Positions 13,451 through 14,444 of a stretch of 14,444 nucleotides of DNA are shown here, one piece after another (position 1 is the first letter of the stretch; each line of letters starts with the position of its first letter). This stretch comes from Lachnospiraceae bacterium (GTDB lineage Bacteria; Bacillota; Clostridia; Lachnospirales; Lachnospiraceae): assembly GCA_022790905.1 (NCBI GenBank), contig JAAVYC010000195.1, forward strand, positions 1 to 14,444. The letters are read 5' to 3'. A program made the translations under genes and the position numbers. The notes below the pieces were generated by a model. The model saw only the letters and a program-made list of their open reading frames with translations, did not search any database and had not been told where the DNA came from.

Positions 13451-14444
13451 ATGTTTGCTAGCAATGGAAAAATATCGGTACGTCAGATAAAGCGCTTGAT
13501 GATTTTTAATCTATTTGGGATTTCTTCTCTGATTTTGCCGGAAATACTTGCAGCTACGAGTGGGATTGACGGAAGTCTTGCAATTCTTTTGGGAATGGTA
13601 CTCGCGTTTTTATTTTTGGGACTATTGAATGCCTGTATTGGTCAAATGGACGGGGATTATTATGCATATTTGAGAGAGGCATTTGGCAAATGGCTCGCAG
13701 GAGTCTGTCAGATTTTTTACTTTTTATATTATGTCTGTATCAGCGGATTTTCGGCATATACCATCTGCCATCTGGTAGTAAAAAATCTGTTGCAGGAGGA
13801 GTCATTTTTGTTGGTCTTAATTTTACTGCTCTTTATAGGAGCATATGGAATCTATGGGGGACTGGAATGTCGCGCTAGAGTCTATGAGATTCTGTTTTGG
13901 GGTCTGGCGATTCTTCTTTTGATTATGTTGGCTCTTTCTGTTGGAACTGTGGATATCGATAAGTGGATGCCATTTTTATATGACAGTAGAAGTGATTTTT
14001 GTAAGAGTACCTATCTGGTATTTGGCCTGTTCTCCTGGATTTTTTTCGTTTTATTTTTAAAGCCGTTTTGTACAGAAAAGGCAAAACTGGCGCAGAGTAT
14101 GAGAAAGGTTGTACTCACCACTGGATGTTTGCTCTTTTTTATGTATTTGATTTTAACGGGAATTTTTGGCTCTAAGGCTTTGGCCGAGACTCCGTATTCG
14201 GTGGTAGTGCTGATGAGTATGGTGGAGCTTCCGGGAGGTTTCTTGGAGCGGTTTGATGCGGTGATGGTAGCCATCTGGTTCTTTGCGCTCTACGCATTGA
14301 TGGATCACACGATTTTTCACAGTGTGGATATTTTTATGAGAACTTTTTCGGTGAAAAAAAAGAGATATTCAGCTCTTTTTATTTTGATCTTGGTGGGAAT
14401 CGTGGCGCAGAGATGTTGGGATTCTCTTTATTTCTTACATTTCA
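13451..14444 (+). CDS. Spore germination permease, GerB family (B subunit), 3' end outside window
   Basis: The frame from ATG 13451 stays open to the last base, giving 331 residues with no stop; a complete family member is about 360. It begins MFASNGKISVRQIKRLMIF, with the ISxRQ start typical of GerAB-type endospore germination permeases (APC superfamily), and has at least eight hydrophobic segments: ILPEILAATSG and following (29-60), YYAYLREAFG then a long segment (75-105), LLVLILLLFIGAYGIYGGLE (120-139), ILFWGLAILLLIMLAL (147-162) and others to the edge. AGGAGG (13438-13443) lies 7 bases before the ATG. It directly follows the A-subunit gene, as in ger operons; a lipoprotein C subunit would be expected downstream. 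Confidence 0.92.
   Translation, partial: MFASNGKISVRQIKRLMIFNLFGISSLILPEILAATSGIDGSLAILLGMVLAFLFLGLLNACIGQMDGDYYAYLREAFGKWLAGVCQIFYFLYYVCISGFSAYTICHLVVKNLLQEESFLLVLILLLFIGAYGIYGGLECRARVYEILFWGLAILLLIMLALSVGTVDIDKWMPFLYDSRSDFCKSTYLVFGLFSWIFFVLFLKPFCTEKAKLAQSMRKVVLTTGCLLFFMYLILTGIFGSKALAETPYSVVVLMSMVELPGGFLERFDAVMVAIWFFALYALMDHTIFHSVDIFMRTFSVKKKRYSALFILILVGIVAQRCWDSLYFLHF

Noticed and set aside
12336..14274. Minus-strand open frames inside the germination genes
   Set aside because: They are shadows of strongly supported plus-strand genes, with no independent start signals or family features.
1..14444. CRISPR array, insertion sequence, prophage, tRNA or rRNA
   Set aside because: I saw no regularly spaced direct repeats, transposase or integrase motifs, cloverleaf, or ribosomal RNA signatures on either strand.

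Overview
The window looks like chromosome of a spore-forming, probably motile Gram-positive anaerobe of the Clostridia, most likely Lachnospiraceae. This is inferred from the moderate-to-low GC content, strong AGGAGG-type ribosome sites, GerA/GerB-family germination genes, a DUF4474 protein, a VanG-type ligase with a VanT-type racemase, and two promoters matching the motility sigma factor (sigma-D/sigma-28). I saw no rRNA, tRNA, CRISPR array, transposase or integrase.

Layout. (1) 1-2189: two tightly coupled genes of the phosphoribosyltransferase module linked to Ter stress systems, namely PRTase_2+TRSP followed by StiP/PRTase_1 with a C-terminal Pelota-like domain. (2) 2370-5641: a vanG-vanT-like operon made of a D-Ala:D-Ser-type ligase, a membrane acyltransferase-like VanT N-terminal part, and a PLP serine/alanine racemase. 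The VanT part is split into two overlapping reading frames. No vanXY or vanRS follows it. (3) 5645-7356, minus strand: a DUF4474 membrane protein and a metallophosphoesterase overlapping by ATGA. They converge on the racemase with only 3 bp between stop codons. (4) 7515-8357: endonuclease IV (nfo). (5) 8388-10128: two convergent genes of unknown function, each with a good sigma-D promoter, separated by two strong palindromes. The plus-strand gene has a long, highly foldable 5' leader ending in two mutually exclusive hairpins, one of them terminator-like. (6) 10250-11924: ispE and a GntR/FCD regulator, transcribed from a sigma-A promoter that carries a GntR-type operator, then an intrinsic terminator. 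(7) 11950-end: GerA-type and GerB-type (permease) germinant receptor subunits. The second runs off the window.

How the genes work together. The vanG/vanT block is predicted to make D-serine and ligate it to D-alanine, giving cell-wall precursors ending in D-Ala-D-Ser. ispE belongs to the MEP isoprenoid pathway and is probably autoregulated through the adjacent GntR protein. The germination genes belong to the spore stage. The most novel-looking part is 8388-10128: an apparent two-gene motility-regulon island of unknown function with a candidate cis-regulatory RNA.
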